A DNA stretch of 64,000 bases from Francisella noatunensis subsp. noatunensis (GCF_009823375.1 NZ_WBSX01000001.1:21658-85657); one strand, 5' to 3'; numbered from the stretch's first letter, positions 1-10,890 are shown. Program-made: numbers and translations. The notes: a model not told the origin generated them from the letters alone.

Positions 1-265
1 CTATTATGAAGAGTCTTGTGGCCAATGTACGCCATGCAGAGAAGGTACTGGTTGGTTAGCTCGTACATTGCATAGAATTGTTGCTGGTGAAGGAAAGCCT
101 GAAGATATCGAAACTTTAGTGAGAGTAGCAACTAATATAGAAGGGAACACTATTTGTGGTCTTGGAGATGCTGCGGCATGGCCAGTCCAAAGTTATATAA
201 ATAAATTCAGAGAAGAATTTGTATATATGATTGAAAATGGTGGTAAAAGTATAGTGGATCAATAG
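1..265 (+). CDS. nuoF: NADH-quinone oxidoreductase subunit F, C-terminal part (cut by window edge)
   Basis: Only the last 87 codons are in the window, read in frame from base 2. NuoF carries FMN and the NADH site of complex I on the cytoplasmic arm. The visible part has the motif SCGQCTPCREG, which supplies three cysteines of the 4Fe-4S cluster N3, and the fourth cysteine in TICGLGDAA about 40 residues later. That spacing is typical of the family. nuoG follows 17 bp downstream and the rest of the complex I operon continues in order, so the identity is secure. The start and the FMN/NADH domain lie left of the window. Confidence 0.95.
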   Translation, partial: YYEESCGQCTPCREGTGWLARTLHRIVAGEGKPEDIETLVRVATNIEGNTICGLGDAAAWPVQSYINKFREEFVYMIENGGKSIVDQ

Positions 266-282
266 TTGATTGAGGTAGTTCA

Positions 283-2649
283 GTGTCAGACAATAAAGAA
301 TCCAAAAAAATAAATGTAGAGATTGATGGTAAAAGCTATGAGGCTTTGCCAAATCAGTCAATAATAGAAGTAGCAGATGCCAATGGTATTTATATTCCTA
401 GATTTTGCTATCACAAAAAGCTATCTGTAGCTGCTAATTGTAGGATGTGCTTAGTTGATGTGGAAGGTGCAAGACGTGCTTCCCCTGCATGTGCTACTCC
501 AATTATGGATGGCATGAAGGTCAAAACTCGTTCTGAGAAGGCTTTACAGATGCAAAAAGACGTAATGGAGTTTTTATTGATAAATCATCCATTAGATTGT
601 CCGATCTGTGATCAGGGTGGAGAGTGTGAGCTTCAAGATATTGCTATGGGATATGGTAATACGACTTCTGAGTACCTTGAGACAAAAAAAGCTGTTGAAG
701 ATCCTGAGCTAGGATCTTTGGTTGCTACCGATATGACTAGATGTATTTTATGTACACGCTGTGTTCGTTTTGGTGAGGAAGTAGCTGGCGTCAAAGAATT
801 AGGTGTTATGGGTAGAGGAGATCATTCTGCTATCAGCACATATATTTCAGGAGATATGGTCGACTCAGAAATTTCAGGCAATATCATTGATCTTTGTCCT
901 GTCGGTGCTTTGACATCTAAGCCTTTTAGATTCAAAGCAAGAGCATGGGAACTAAAACAGTTCCCTACGGTATCGTCAGGCGATGCTTTGGCTACAGATA
1001 TTAATGCACATGTCTATCAAAATAAAATTGTCAGAACTGTTCCTAGAGAGAATGAAATAACTGGTACGTGGATAGCTGATAGAGATAGGTTTGAATACTC
1101 TGGACTATATAGCCCAGAAAGAATTGAAAAGCCGATGATTAAAAAGTCTGGTGGTTGGGTCGAAGTATCTTGGGAAGAGGCGCTTGATTTTGTTAAGGTA
1201 GCAATTGAGAAAACCAAAGAAAAAGACGGTGCTGATGCTATATCAGCTATTGTATCAGAGTCAGCAACATCTGAAGAGATGTATTTAATGAAAAAGCTCT
1301 TAGCTAGTGTTGGATCAACTAATATTGATGGTAGAGTAAGACAGTATGCTGATATACCGGGGATAAGTGCTGGTAAAGGCTTTAATTGTTCATTAGATGA
1401 TATTCGTGAAAGTGATTTTATTTTGGTTTTTGGATCAAATATTAGAAAAGAGTATCCATTAGTTAATATTGCGGTTAAAGATGCTGTAGAAAAAAATAAT
1501 GCTAAAGTAGTGGCTTGGAATATCTGTGATTATGATTTTAACTATGATGTTAAACAAGTCAAACTAGCTGCTGATAATATTCAATATATTGCATTATCTT
1601 TATTAAAAGCGATTTTTGTAAGAGCAAATTTGCCATATGGTGACTTGGATGAAATTTTGAGAAAAGTTGATCCAGCAGCAGAAGTTAGAGAAACTGTAGA
1701 TAGAATTGTTGCATCAGAGAATCCAAAAATCATTGTTGGCCAAGATATTGTTAACAGTAGTGGCTTTGAAACAGTATTTAGTATTTTGGAAATATTAGAA
1801 AAAGTTATTGGTGTAAAAGGTGGTGTGCTGGCTAGTGATGTTAACTCGGTGGCAGCTGAGAGAGTATTTAGCTCTTCTAAATCTAAATTTAGTACATATA
1901 AATGTTTGAATCGTCAAACAGCTACTAAGCTTTTATTTACTGCTCATACTGAGTTATCTAAAGATTGTTTATACGGTGAGCAGAAGCTAAGAGAGGCTCT
2001 TGATAATATTGATATCGTTGTTAGCTTTACTGCATTTGCAGATAAGTTTACAAAAGATGTCTCAGATATTATTTTGCCTGTAGCTACTCACTATGAAACA
2101 AGCGGAAGTTTCGTTGATTTATTTGGCAATACTAAAGAGTTTAAGCAAGTAGTAAAACCATATGCTGATAATAAAGAGCTATGGCGTGTATTAAGAGTTG
2201 TTGGGAATCTGTTGGGATTAGAAGGTTTTGAGTATAATTCAATATCAGAAGTTACTAATGATACTTATGCTCATAGGGCTAGAGTTGGTATTAATCATGT
2301 AGTGCAGATTCTTAATGCAAATCTATATTATCAAAAAGATATTGCATTTGTTGCATCAAATTCTATGTATAGTACAAATAGTTTACTTAGAAGAGCAGAA
2401 CCTTTACAGAAAACTCGTGATGCTAAGCGTTTCTCTGGAGTTAGAATTTCACGAGAACTGGCTGATGAAATTGGTCTAAAAGCTGGAGTTGGTGTTGTTA
2501 AAATCTATGACATTGATAATGAGATAACGCCAGAAGTAATTGTTGATCCTAGTTTACAGGCTAAAAATATTATGATACCAAGATCATTGTACAAGGTGTT
2601 TTTATCAGGTGATAATGTAAGTATTAAGCTTGTGAAGGAGGTTAAATAA
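283..2649 (+). CDS. nuoG: NADH-quinone oxidoreductase subunit G
   Basis: A 788-residue iron-sulfur subunit of the peripheral arm of complex I that carries electrons from NuoF towards the quinone module. Visible ligands: 2Fe-2S cysteines at about 42, 53, 56 and 70; His102 with Cys106, 109 and 115 ([14 protein letters not shown]) for N5; Cys154, 157, 160 and 205 for N4. The remaining C-terminal part is the molybdopterin-oxidoreductase-like fold, which has no catalytic role in complex I. The start is GTG at 283, preceded by a good ribosome binding site (gaggt, 272-276). nuoH begins one base after the stop, which implies translational coupling. Confidence 0.96.
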   Translation: MSDNKESKKINVEIDGKSYEALPNQSIIEVADANGIYIPRFCYHKKLSVAANCRMCLVDVEGARRASPACATPIMDGMKVKTRSEKALQMQKDVMEFLLINHPLDCPICDQGGECELQDIAMGYGNTTSEYLETKKAVEDPELGSLVATDMTRCILCTRCVRFGEEVAGVKELGVMGRGDHSAISTYISGDMVDSEISGNIIDLCPVGALTSKPFRFKARAWELKQFPTVSSGDALATDINAHVYQNKIVRTVPRENEITGTWIADRDRFEYSGLYSPERIEKPMIKKSGGWVEVSWEEALDFVKVAIEKTKEKDGADAISAIVSESATSEEMYLMKKLLASVGSTNIDGRVRQYADIPGISAGKGFNCSLDDIRESDFILVFGSNIRKEYPLVNIAVKDAVEKNNAKVVAWNICDYDFNYDVKQVKLAADNIQYIALSLLKAIFVRANLPYGDLDEILRKVDPAAEVRETVDRIVASENPKIIVGQDIVNSSGFETVFSILEILEKVIGVKGGVLASDVNSVAAERVFSSSKSKFSTYKCLNRQTATKLLFTAHTELSKDCLYGEQKLREALDNIDIVVSFTAFADKFTKDVSDIILPVATHYETSGSFVDLFGNTKEFKQVVKPYADNKELWRVLRVVGNLLGLEGFEYNSISEVTNDTYAHRARVGINHVVQILNANLYYQKDIAFVASNSMYSTNSLLRRAEPLQKTRDAKRFSGVRISRELADEIGLKAGVGVVKIYDIDNEITPEVIVDPSLQAKNIMIPRSLYKVFLSGDNVSIKLVKEVK

Positions 2650-2650
2650 T

Positions 2651-3661
2651 ATGCTAGCATATATATTATGGACAGTGCTTTATGTGTTGTTAATAGTTAT
2701 TCCTCTTATACTTGTAGTTGCTTATTATACATATGCTGAGCGTAAAGTTATTGGTTATATGCAAGATAGAATAGGTCCAAATAGAGTAGGATCGTTTGGA
2801 TTGTTACAGCCGATATTTGATGCTTTAAAACTTTTTCTTAAAGAGATTATTGTCCCAACAAATTCAAATAGGTATTTGTTTTTCATAGCTCCGATATTAG
2901 CATTTGCTCCTGCTTATGCTGCTTGGGCAGTTATTCCTTTTTCAAAAGGTGTAGTATTGTCAGATATGAATTTGGGGCTTTTATATATATTAGCAATGAC
3001 ATCTTTCTCAGTATATGGGATTGTAATAGCAGGATGGGCATCTAATAGTAAATATTCTTTGTTTGGTGCTCTTAGAGCAGGTGCGCAGGTTGTATCTTAT
3101 GAGTTAGCTATGGGATTTGCAATCGTTGGTGTTGTAATTGCAGCAGGATCTATGGGAATAACTGGGATTATTGAATCTCAAACTGGAGGTTTGTGGCATT
3201 GGTACTTTATACCTTTGTTCCCATTATTCGTAGTATACTTCATCGCAGGTATTGCTGAGACCAATAGAGCGCCTTTTGATGTGGTTGAAGGTGAGTCAGA
3301 AATTATTGCTGGCCACCATATTGAGTATACAGGATCTAGATTTGCACTATTCTTTTTAGCAGAGTATGCAAATATGATTTTAATTAGTATTTTAACTTCA
3401 ATTATGTTCTTAGGTGGTTGGTGCTCACCGTTTAAGGCGACTCCCTTAGAAGCTGTATTTAGCTTTGTGCCTGGGGTTGTATGGTTGTTTGCTAAAACTG
3501 GTATATTTATGTTTATGTTCTTGTGGGTGCGTGCGACATTCCCTAGATATAGATATGATCAAATCATGCGTCTAGGTTGGAAAATATTTATACCTTTAAC
3601 ATTTGTTTGGGTTGTAGTAGTGGCTTGTATGGTTAGGTTTGGTGTAGGACCTTGGTGGTAA
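2651..3661 (+). CDS. nuoH: NADH-quinone oxidoreductase subunit H
   Basis: A 336-residue integral membrane subunit that forms the base of the quinone-binding chamber and the first part of the proton pathway. It is predicted to have eight or more membrane helices. The conserved acidic loop is visible as [17 protein letters not shown], between the central helices, and [17 protein letters not shown] near the N-terminus is a family signature. Length matches the usual 320-350 residues. It lies one base after nuoG and 12 bp before nuoI, inside the nuo operon. Confidence 0.97.
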   Translation: MLAYILWTVLYVLLIVIPLILVVAYYTYAERKVIGYMQDRIGPNRVGSFGLLQPIFDALKLFLKEIIVPTNSNRYLFFIAPILAFAPAYAAWAVIPFSKGVVLSDMNLGLLYILAMTSFSVYGIVIAGWASNSKYSLFGALRAGAQVVSYELAMGFAIVGVVIAAGSMGITGIIESQTGGLWHWYFIPLFPLFVVYFIAGIAETNRAPFDVVEGESEIIAGHHIEYTGSRFALFFLAEYANMILISILTSIMFLGGWCSPFKATPLEAVFSFVPGVVWLFAKTGIFMFMFLWVRATFPRYRYDQIMRLGWKIFIPLTFVWVVVVACMVRFGVGPWW

Positions 3662-3673
3662 AAGGATAATATT

Positions 3674-4162
3674 ATGAGAAATATAACAAGTTTTTTTAAA
3701 ACCTGTCTACTTTGGGAACTTCTAAAAGGGATGAAGGTCACAGGTAAGCACTTTTTCACACGTAAGGTTACTGTGCAATATCCTGATGAGAAAACTCCTA
3801 TATCTAATAGATTTAGAGGGTTGCATGCCTTAAGACGTTATGAGAATGGTGAGGAAAGATGTATTGCTTGTAAGCTATGTGAAGTTGTATGTCCAGCATT
3901 AGCAATCACAATTAACTCTACTGAAAGAGAAGATGGATCACGTAGAACATCTAGTTATGAAATAGATTTATTTAAGTGTATTTTTTGTGGTTATTGTGAA
4001 GAGTCTTGTCCAGTAGACTCTATTGTTGAGACTAATATTCTTGAGTATCATTTTGAAGAGCGTGGTGAAAATATTATGACAAAAGCTAAGCTTTTAGCTA
4101 TTGGTGATAAATATGAGGCACAGATAGCAGCGGATAGATTACAAGATAAGGATTTTAGGTAG
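3674..4162 (+). CDS. nuoI: NADH-quinone oxidoreductase subunit I (2x 4Fe-4S)
   Basis: A 162-residue ferredoxin-like subunit of the peripheral arm. It holds clusters N6a and N6b, which pass electrons from NuoG towards N2 in NuoB. Two classic motifs are present: [12 protein letters not shown] (Cys63, 66, 69, 73) and [12 protein letters not shown] (Cys102, 105, 108, 112). The N-terminal segment is amphipathic and contacts the membrane in the family. Length and operon position between nuoH and nuoJ are standard. Confidence 0.97.
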   Translation: MRNITSFFKTCLLWELLKGMKVTGKHFFTRKVTVQYPDEKTPISNRFRGLHALRRYENGEERCIACKLCEVVCPALAITINSTEREDGSRRTSSYEIDLFKCIFCGYCEESCPVDSIVETNILEYHFEERGENIMTKAKLLAIGDKYEAQIAADRLQDKDFR

Positions 4163-4166
4163 AGAA

Positions 4167-4772
4167 ATGGTAGTAACAGATATTTTATTTTACATATTTG
4201 CATCACTGGCTATTATTTCTGCTTTAGTGCTAGTTTTGGCGAATAATCCAGTAAACTCTGTAATAGCAATGATTTTTACATTTGTATTTACAGCAGCCGT
4301 GTGGATAATTTTTCAACAAGTATACTTGGCATTGTTGCTTATAGTTGTATATGTTGGTGCAGTTTTAGTAATGTTCTTGTTCGTAGTATTTATGCTGGAT
4401 CTACATGTTGAGAAACAAGGTAGAGTCGGAAGATTCTTCTATGCTTTTGCAGCTATTATAGTTTGTGCAATATTTGCTACTTTGATTAGCTATGCTGCTA
4501 CTAAAGTATTCGCAGGAGACTCTATGCAGGGTGGTGTTGGTGGACTTAAAATTATAGGTCTAACAATGTTTGATAATAGTAATCTATATGTGTTTGAATT
4601 AGTTGATTTCATTTTGTTAGCAGCAATGACAGCAGCAATTACACTAACATTAAGATCTAAACGTAAAGGTAACAAGTCTGTAAATCCTGCACAACAGGTC
4701 AAAGTTAGAGCAAAAGATCGTCTAACTATGGTTAAGATACCAAGTAATAGAGAGGGCGCTAGAGATGAATAG
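4167..4772 (+). CDS. nuoJ: NADH-quinone oxidoreductase subunit J
   Basis: A 201-residue membrane subunit of complex I with five predicted helices followed by a basic C-terminal tail. The third-helix region ([20 protein letters not shown]) is the conserved part of NuoJ, including the pi-bulge area implicated in coupling. It starts 4 bp after nuoI and overlaps nuoK by 8 bp, the usual tight coupling of these two small membrane subunits. Confidence 0.96.
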   Translation: MVVTDILFYIFASLAIISALVLVLANNPVNSVIAMIFTFVFTAAVWIIFQQVYLALLLIVVYVGAVLVMFLFVVFMLDLHVEKQGRVGRFFYAFAAIIVCAIFATLISYAATKVFAGDSMQGGVGGLKIIGLTMFDNSNLYVFELVDFILLAAMTAAITLTLRSKRKGNKSVNPAQQVKVRAKDRLTMVKIPSNREGARDE

Positions 4773-5082
4773 TATTTCAGTTTCAGTTACGAATGGTTTA
4801 ATTTTTAGTACATTGATATTTGTAATAAGTGTTGCAGGCATAATTATAAACAGAAGAAATATTCTTATACTTTTAATGTCGATAGAATTGATGCTTCTAG
4901 CAGTTAACACTAATTTTCTGATATTTGCTAATATGCACCATCAAGCGATGGGCGGCGTTTTTGTTTTCTTTATAATGGCTGTGGCAGCAGCAGAAACAGC
5001 AATTGGTTTAGCTATTGTTGTTGCAATATTTAGAAAACGTAAAACTATTGATTTAAGTAAACTCAATACACTAAGAGGTTAA
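4765..5082 (+). CDS. nuoK: NADH-quinone oxidoreductase subunit K
   Basis: A 105-residue, three-helix membrane subunit of the proton-translocating arm. The two buried glutamates expected in the family are visible: Glu41 in [13 protein letters not shown] and Glu77 in [11 protein letters not shown]. Length matches the 100-residue family norm. The ATG at 4765 lies inside the 3' end of nuoJ (8 bp overlap), and nuoL follows 9 bp later. Confidence 0.97.
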   Translation: MNSISVSVTNGLIFSTLIFVISVAGIIINRRNILILLMSIELMLLAVNTNFLIFANMHHQAMGGVFVFFIMAVAAAETAIGLAIVVAIFRKRKTIDLSKLNTLRG

Positions 5083-5091
5083 GAGCAAGCT

Positions 5092-7101
5092 ATGATAATA
5101 AATACTCAAGTAGCAGCTATACTAATAGCGGTCATAGTGTTATCACCATTGCTTGGTGCTCTGATTGCTGGATTTGGCGGCAAGTCTGTAAAGAATGCAG
5201 GTGTTAACTTTTTTACAATTTCTTTGTGTGGTCTTTCTTTTGTCCTTAGTGTAATTTTGGCCTATGGTGTTTTTGCTGGATCAGAAGTTTATTCTGTAAG
5301 TTATTACCAGTGGGCTCCGATTTCAGATAAGTTTACATTTGATGTTAGTTTTACTGTTAATAAAATAACTGTATACATGATGTTGATAGTAACTTTTGTA
5401 TCAACATTAGTACATGTTTACTCTATTGGTTACATGAAAGGTGAAGAAGGCTATGCAAGATTTTTTGCATATATTTCAGGATTTACCTTTGCAATGCTAT
5501 GCCTAGTTATGGGTAATAACTTCTTATTACTATTTTTTGGATGGGAAGGTGTTGGTTTATTTTCATACTTATTAATTGGCTTTTATTTTAATAGAGATAA
5601 GGCTAACGTTGCTAGCTTGAGAGCATTCATTGTAAATAGAATTGGAGACTTAGGCTTTTTGTTAGGTATTGGAGCGGTTATTTTATACACTGGATCTGTT
5701 GATTATACAACGGTATTTGCAGCTTTATCAAATATTGATAACACTCAAACTATTCACTTCTTAGGTTTGAGCTTCAGCCCTGTTACACTGATGTGTTCGC
5801 TATTATTTATTGGTGCGATGGGTAAATCTGCACAGTTTCCTTTACACTCATGGCTAGAAGGATCGATGGAAGGTCCGACACCTATTTCGGCACTAATCCA
5901 TGCTGCAACAATGGTTACAGCGGGTGTATTTATGGTTGCTAGACTTTCTCCAATGTTTATACTATCACCTGCAGCACTAAGTTTTGTACTTATTATTGGT
6001 GCGATTACATGTTTGTTTATGGGCTTGATTGCGATAGTACAGACAGATATAAAAAGAGTAATTGCATATTGTACACTTTCTCAGCTTGGGTATATGATGG
6101 TAGCTCAAGGTGCTGGAGCATTTTCTATTGGGATGTTCCATCTGATGACGCACGCTATGTTTAAAGCATTGTTATTCTTAGTGGCTGGTTCTGTAATAGT
6201 TGCGATGCATCACGAGCAAGATATTCGTAGAATGGGTGGCTTAAGAAAGTATATGCCTGTTACATATTTATGTATGCTTATAGGTGCTTGGGCACTTGCA
6301 GCATTACCTCCATTCTCAGGTTTCTTTTCAAAGGATTTGATTATTGAAGCGGCGCAGTCTACGACTGTATATGGTCACCAGTTTGCATACTACATGGTAT
6401 TAGCATGTGCATTTGTGACATCTTTCTATATTTTTAGAATGTTTTTCTTGGTATTCCATGGTAAAGAGAGAATGTCAGAAGAAGAGAAGTCTCATATCAA
6501 AGAGTCGCCGTTTAGTGTACTAATTCCATTGGTATTATTGGCTATACCTTCAGTATTTGTTGGAGAGTATTTCTTCACAAGTATTTTATCGCAAAATCAT
6601 GGTTTATTTGGTGATACTATAACTTCATATATTCAGGCAGGACTAGGTGGAGAATCTGTTACAGCTCATCTTGCTAGTGAACCTGCTACAGTTAGCTCTA
6701 TAGCATTTATAAAACATTCAATATCAACAGTACCATTCTGGTTAGCTTTCAGTGCTTTAGTTTTGGCTTATATTTTGTATATATGGTTGCCAGTTATACC
6801 AAGAGTGCTTGCAAATGCTAAGTCTGGGTTTGGTATTGTTTATCATATTTTAGTTAAGAAATACTTTATTGATACTCTTTATGATGTTGTATTTGTTAAT
6901 ATCTTCTTGGCTATTAGTACTTTCCTATGGAAAGCAGTAGATATCTTTATCATAGATAAAACGATTGTACATGGCACATCTAGTCTGATCTATCATACTG
7001 GTGATAGTTTTAGAAAAATTCAACGTGGATATCTGTTTGACTATGCTTTTGTAATGATGGTCGGTGTGTTGTTATTTATGATTTTGCTAATATCAGTATA
7101 G
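5092..7101 (+). CDS. nuoL: NADH-quinone oxidoreductase subunit L (antiporter-like)
   Basis: A 669-residue antiporter-like subunit at the distal end of the membrane arm of complex I. The conserved proton_antipo_M core is present: LLLFFGWEGVGLFSYLLIGF carries the key glutamate, and FPLHSWLEGSMEGPTPISAL holds the conserved His/Trp/Leu segment. The C-terminal region contains extra helices consistent with the long lateral helix that spans NuoM and NuoN. It is somewhat longer than the E. coli protein (about 613). It lies between nuoK and nuoM in the operon. Confidence 0.97.
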   Translation: MIINTQVAAILIAVIVLSPLLGALIAGFGGKSVKNAGVNFFTISLCGLSFVLSVILAYGVFAGSEVYSVSYYQWAPISDKFTFDVSFTVNKITVYMMLIVTFVSTLVHVYSIGYMKGEEGYARFFAYISGFTFAMLCLVMGNNFLLLFFGWEGVGLFSYLLIGFYFNRDKANVASLRAFIVNRIGDLGFLLGIGAVILYTGSVDYTTVFAALSNIDNTQTIHFLGLSFSPVTLMCSLLFIGAMGKSAQFPLHSWLEGSMEGPTPISALIHAATMVTAGVFMVARLSPMFILSPAALSFVLIIGAITCLFMGLIAIVQTDIKRVIAYCTLSQLGYMMVAQGAGAFSIGMFHLMTHAMFKALLFLVAGSVIVAMHHEQDIRRMGGLRKYMPVTYLCMLIGAWALAALPPFSGFFSKDLIIEAAQSTTVYGHQFAYYMVLACAFVTSFYIFRMFFLVFHGKERMSEEEKSHIKESPFSVLIPLVLLAIPSVFVGEYFFTSILSQNHGLFGDTITSYIQAGLGGESVTAHLASEPATVSSIAFIKHSISTVPFWLAFSALVLAYILYIWLPVIPRVLANAKSGFGIVYHILVKKYFIDTLYDVVFVNIFLAISTFLWKAVDIFIIDKTIVHGTSSLIYHTGDSFRKIQRGYLFDYAFVMMVGVLLFMILLISV

Positions 7102-7121
7102 GTAGAGGGTAAACTAGTATT

Positions 7122-8711
7122 ATGAATTTAGGTAATTACTTATTAAGTTTAATAATTTGGCTTCCAATAGTTGGTGGCTTTGTTGTATTAGCGACAAGAA
7201 CAAAAGAGTTGCATGGTGATGCTGCACGTTGGGTAGCTTTGGTATTTAGCTCTTTAACTTTAGCTTTATGCATACCTTTGGTAGCATCTTTTGATTATAG
7301 TAGTTCTGCACTGCAGTTCCAAGAATCAGCAAAATGGTTCAAAGTATTTGGCATGCATGATATTTATTATGGTCTAGGTGTTGATGGGTTTTCAGTTTTA
7401 TTTATTGTTTTAACAAGTTTTGCTACTTTAGTTATTGTTCTAGCAGCTTGGACTTCTATCAAAACAAAAGTTAGACAGTACATGGCGATATTTTTGATTA
7501 CTTGCGGTCTGACAAATGGTGTTTTCTGTGCAACAGACTCTATACTCTACTATGTTTTTTGGGAAGCATTATTAATTCCAACTTGTTTGGGTATTGGTAT
7601 TTGGGGTGGTAAGAACAAAGCGTATGCTGCTGTTAAATATTTTATGTATACTTTCTTTGGTTCGGTGTTCTTACTAGCTGCGATTTTATATATTCAAACA
7701 AGAGTGGCAGCATCTCCAGCTGATGTACTAGTAAGTGCCGATACATATTCAATCCAAAACTTTATCGCATGGGCTGCTCAGTCAAATGGATTAGCAGATT
7801 CTGTTAAGTTTACACTTACTGCTCAATGGTTAATATTTGGTGCTTTCTTCTTAGCTTTTGCAGTTAAAATTCCGATGTGGCCATTCCATTCATGGTTGCC
7901 AGATGCTCACTCAGAGGCTCCAGCTGGAGGTTCTGTTATACTTGCAGCACTTATGCTTAAACTAGGTGCTTATGGTTTCTTAAGATTTGCAATACCGATG
8001 CTACCTGAAGTTACAGCATCATTAGAGTACGTACTGATAATTATGTCTTTGATAGCTATTGTCTATGTTGGTGTGGTTGCAGTTGCTCAGACTGATGTCA
8101 AAAGACTGATAGCATATTCATCAATTTCGCATATGGGTCTTGTTACATTAGGTTTGTTCTCTATATTCATACTTAAGAGTGCTGATCATGTGCTTGGTAC
8201 AACTAATGCGCAATTAGCACTACAGGGTGCTGTATTTCAGATGATTGCTCACGCATTTTCTTCTGGTGGTATGTTTATTGGTATTGGTTATCTATACTTA
8301 AGAATGCATACAAGAGAAATATCAGACTTCTCAGGTGTAGCTAAGACTATGCCAATATTTGCAATGTTTTTCTTACTTTTCTGTATGGCTAATGTAGGTT
8401 TACCAGGCACTAGTGGCTTTGTCGGTGAGTTTATGATTTTATTGGCTGTATTCCAGTACTCTCCATTAATAGCATTAATTGCGGGTTTAACTTTGGTTAT
8501 AGCACCAATTTATACTCTATGGATGTATAAGAGAGTGTTTTTTGGAGAAGTGGTATCTACACAAGTAGCGAACCTGACTGATTTGAATAAGATGGAGCTG
8601 TTTGTATTTATATTGTTAGCGGTACCAACTTTATTGTTTGGTTTTTATCCAGAGCCGATACTGCATCTTTCAGAAGCTGCTTCGGCTAATATTGTTGGTT
8701 TATCTCTATAG
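7122..8711 (+). CDS. nuoM: NADH-quinone oxidoreductase subunit M (antiporter-like)
   Basis: A 529-residue antiporter-like proton-pumping subunit of complex I. Family segments are clear: LYYVFWEALLIPTCLGIGIW with the conserved glutamate, then FPFHSWLPDAHSEAPAGGSV-type sequence (seen as PMWPFHSWLPDAHSEAP), then the broken-helix lysine region AQTDVKRLIAYSSISHMGL. Length is close to the usual 500-510. It is 20 bp downstream of nuoL and 15 bp upstream of the nuoN ATG. Confidence 0.97.
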   Translation: MNLGNYLLSLIIWLPIVGGFVVLATRTKELHGDAARWVALVFSSLTLALCIPLVASFDYSSSALQFQESAKWFKVFGMHDIYYGLGVDGFSVLFIVLTSFATLVIVLAAWTSIKTKVRQYMAIFLITCGLTNGVFCATDSILYYVFWEALLIPTCLGIGIWGGKNKAYAAVKYFMYTFFGSVFLLAAILYIQTRVAASPADVLVSADTYSIQNFIAWAAQSNGLADSVKFTLTAQWLIFGAFFLAFAVKIPMWPFHSWLPDAHSEAPAGGSVILAALMLKLGAYGFLRFAIPMLPEVTASLEYVLIIMSLIAIVYVGVVAVAQTDVKRLIAYSSISHMGLVTLGLFSIFILKSADHVLGTTNAQLALQGAVFQMIAHAFSSGGMFIGIGYLYLRMHTREISDFSGVAKTMPIFAMFFLLFCMANVGLPGTSGFVGEFMILLAVFQYSPLIALIAGLTLVIAPIYTLWMYKRVFFGEVVSTQVANLTDLNKMELFVFILLAVPTLLFGFYPEPILHLSEAASANIVGLSL

Positions 8712-8726
8712 GGTGGTGTTTTGATT

Positions 8727-10178
8727 ATGAGTTTATCAATTCTTTATATATTACCAGAAATACTATTAGCACTAGGTGTGATAGTTGTAATGTTTTCTGG
8801 ACTTTTTTTACACGGTAAAATTAGGAATATTAACTACATATTCTTTCAAGTATTTACACTACTTGCTCTTGTTGCTACTTTTGCCAAAGAATACTTAATC
8901 CAAAATAGTAGCTTTGTTTTTGAAGGACAAGTTGTATTTAGTGGTTTTGCTTATACGCTACAGTTAGTGATACTTGTATTGGCAGTATTCGTGGCACTAT
9001 ATTCAAGAGAGTATGTGAAAGATAGAAAAATATCAGACGGTGATTTTTATACACTTTTGATGTTGTGTGTGTTAGGTGCGATGGTTCTTACAGCTGCACA
9101 TAGTTTAGTTACAATCTATATCGGTTTAGAGTTATTGTCATTACCAATGTATGCACTAATAGCAATCTATAGAGATTCTAGTATAGGCCTTGAAGCTGCT
9201 ATTAAATATTTCGTATTAGGAGCTATTGCTTCAGCTTTGTTGTTATTTGGTATGTCATTTGTATATGGTATGACAGGTCAACTTGATATCACTGATATTG
9301 CAACTGCACTTTCACAAGGAAATTTCACAGGTTTAGAGCAGCAGTTCTTACTTGTATGTTTAGTTATGATGATAGCAACTTTCTTATTCAAACTAGGAGC
9401 TTTCCCATTTCATATGTGGTTGCCAGATGTTTATCAGGGGGCGCCAAATGCCGTTGCGAACATTGTTGCCACTATTCCAAAAGTAGCAGCATTCGCTATG
9501 CTTGTTAATATTCTATTCGTAGGCTTTCCATCGCTTAAAGATTCTTGGATATACTTATTTAGAGTTATAGGTATATTGTCGATATTCTTCGGTAGTTTAG
9601 TGGCTTTATCGCAAACAAACGTTAAGAGACTTTTGGGTTATTCTACAGTATCGCAAATAGGTTTTGTTTTATTAGCTACTACACTTAATCTGCAAGGTTA
9701 TGCCTTAACAGCAGCTAGCTTCTATGTAATAGTTTATGTTTTTACTACTCTAGCAGCGTTTGGGGTATTAACTACAATCTCTGTTGGCGGTTATGAAGTT
9801 CAAGATCTTAAAGATCTAAAAGGTTTCAATACAAAAAACTCTTGGTTAGCATTTATACTGCTGATAGTTTTGTTCTCTATGGCAGGGATTCCTCCATTCG
9901 GTGGTTTCATAGCAAAATTATTTGTCATCATGGGATTAATTAATGATGGCAGTTATGTATTAGCATGTTTTGTACTATTTATGGCTGTTATTGCATCTTT
10001 CTATTATGTAAGAGTTATTAGAACTATGTACTTTGATAAGCCAGGGAATAATGAGACAGTTAAGCCTCCAATGACATCTCTTATAGCGCTAAGCATTAAC
10101 GGCTTGGTTCTTTTATTCTTAGGTATTGTGCCAATGCTTCTTCTTGGAGTTCTTTCTCAAGTTACTAACGTTATTTAA
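8727..10178 (+). CDS. nuoN: NADH-quinone oxidoreductase subunit N (antiporter-like)
   Basis: A 483-residue antiporter-like subunit next to NuoK in the membrane arm. Conserved segments are YIGLELLSLPMYALIA (key glutamate), AFPFHMWLPDVYQGAP and ALSQTNVKRLLGYSTVSQIG. I place the start at ATG 8727, about 8 bases after the gggtggtg ribosome binding site. A TTG two codons upstream (8721) is possible but less attractive. It is the last recognised complex I gene of the operon. Confidence 0.95.
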   Translation: MSLSILYILPEILLALGVIVVMFSGLFLHGKIRNINYIFFQVFTLLALVATFAKEYLIQNSSFVFEGQVVFSGFAYTLQLVILVLAVFVALYSREYVKDRKISDGDFYTLLMLCVLGAMVLTAAHSLVTIYIGLELLSLPMYALIAIYRDSSIGLEAAIKYFVLGAIASALLLFGMSFVYGMTGQLDITDIATALSQGNFTGLEQQFLLVCLVMMIATFLFKLGAFPFHMWLPDVYQGAPNAVANIVATIPKVAAFAMLVNILFVGFPSLKDSWIYLFRVIGILSIFFGSLVALSQTNVKRLLGYSTVSQIGFVLLATTLNLQGYALTAASFYVIVYVFTTLAAFGVLTTISVGGYEVQDLKDLKGFNTKNSWLAFILLIVLFSMAGIPPFGGFIAKLFVIMGLINDGSYVLACFVLFMAVIASFYYVRVIRTMYFDKPGNNETVKPPMTSLIALSINGLVLLFLGIVPMLLLGVLSQVTNVI

Positions 10179-10195
10179 GAAGGGGCTGTGAGAAA

Positions 10196-10543
10196 ATGTT
10201 AGAGTTTCTGTTAGTTGTTACAGTGGTTTTGAGTATATATTTTTATATATCTAATACTAAAAATATTCAAAATGTACAAAATGTACAAAAGTACAAAATT
10301 CATAAGGTCATAAGGCTTACGATACTAGTAATGTCGATATGTGTTGTGTACTTCTCAATTTCACATGTTCGTCATGAACTAAGTTTAGTTAACGATTCAC
10401 CTTTTTCATTTTTCTTGTCTAAGAATGAAATAAAGGCTGCACATGATGCTGCTTATTTCGAATCTTTTAGATATGCTGTGTATGGTGTAATAGCTATTGT
10501 ATGTTTAGCTTTCACATTAATGAAAAGGGTTAAAAAGCAGTAG
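10196..10543 (+). CDS. small hypothetical membrane protein downstream of nuoN
   Basis: A 115-residue protein not assigned to a family. It has three hydrophobic stretches (about residues 2-18, 40-58 and 88-108) and a basic C-terminal tail (MKRVKKQ), so it is probably an inner-membrane protein. The first loop contains a short repeated NVQ unit encoded by tandem caaaatgta-like repeats. It starts 17 bp after nuoN with no terminator between, so it is probably cotranscribed with the nuo operon. Whether it helps complex I assembly is only a guess from position. Confidence 0.75.
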   Translation: MLEFLLVVTVVLSIYFYISNTKNIQNVQNVQKYKIHKVIRLTILVMSICVVYFSISHVRHELSLVNDSPFSFFLSKNEIKAAHDAAYFESFRYAVYGVIAIVCLAFTLMKRVKKQ

Positions 10544-10645
10544 ATTAGTTCACAATTATAAATCGTATCTATTTCCTATTTGAATGACTGTATATTTCTA
10601 TGCTTATTAAGTATGTATATCAAATCTTTATTTGCTAATTTCTTA

Positions 10646-10651
10646 TATAAT
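10646..10651 (+). promoter_or_regulatory. candidate -10 element upstream of the ubiK-like gene
   Basis: A perfect TATAAT lies 44 bp before the ATG at 10695, in an otherwise gene-free 150 bp gap. The -35 region is poor (no good TTGACA match 16-18 bp upstream), so this is only a candidate sigma-70 promoter for the ubiK-yifB pair. A second TATAAT at 10685-10690 is too close to the start codon to be useful. Confidence 0.35.
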
Positions 10652-10694
10652 TTTTATACTTTCTAGTAGTAGTCAAAAACGATCTTATAATACG

Positions 10695-10889
10695 ATGAAA
10701 GAAATTTTAGGTCCAATTAATGATGTAATCAAAAACTCGAAAGATAATATTATTAATAAAAGTTTAAAAAAACTTGATGTGGTGAGTAGAGAAGAGTTTG
10801 AAATACAGAAAAAAATTCTTCTGAAAACACGTCAAAAATTAGAGCAGATCGAAGCTAAGTTGGATAAATTAATAGCTGAGAAAGAGTGA
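10695..10889 (+). CDS. ubiK: BMFP-domain protein, UbiK/YqiC-like ubiquinone biosynthesis accessory factor
   Basis: A 64-residue basic protein with a predicted coiled coil in its second half ([20 protein letters not shown], then IEAKLDKL). This [13 protein letters not shown]...[12 protein letters not shown] pattern is the membrane-fusogenic BMFP (YqiC) family, whose member UbiK helps aerobic ubiquinone assembly in enterobacteria. It is shorter than E. coli UbiK (96), lacking part of the C-terminus. I start it at ATG 10695 rather than an upstream TTG because the preceding residues do not resemble the family. It ends one base before the yifB start. Confidence 0.7.
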   Translation: MKEILGPINDVIKNSKDNIINKSLKKLDVVSREEFEIQKKILLKTRQKLEQIEAKLDKLIAEKE

Positions 10890-10890
10890 G

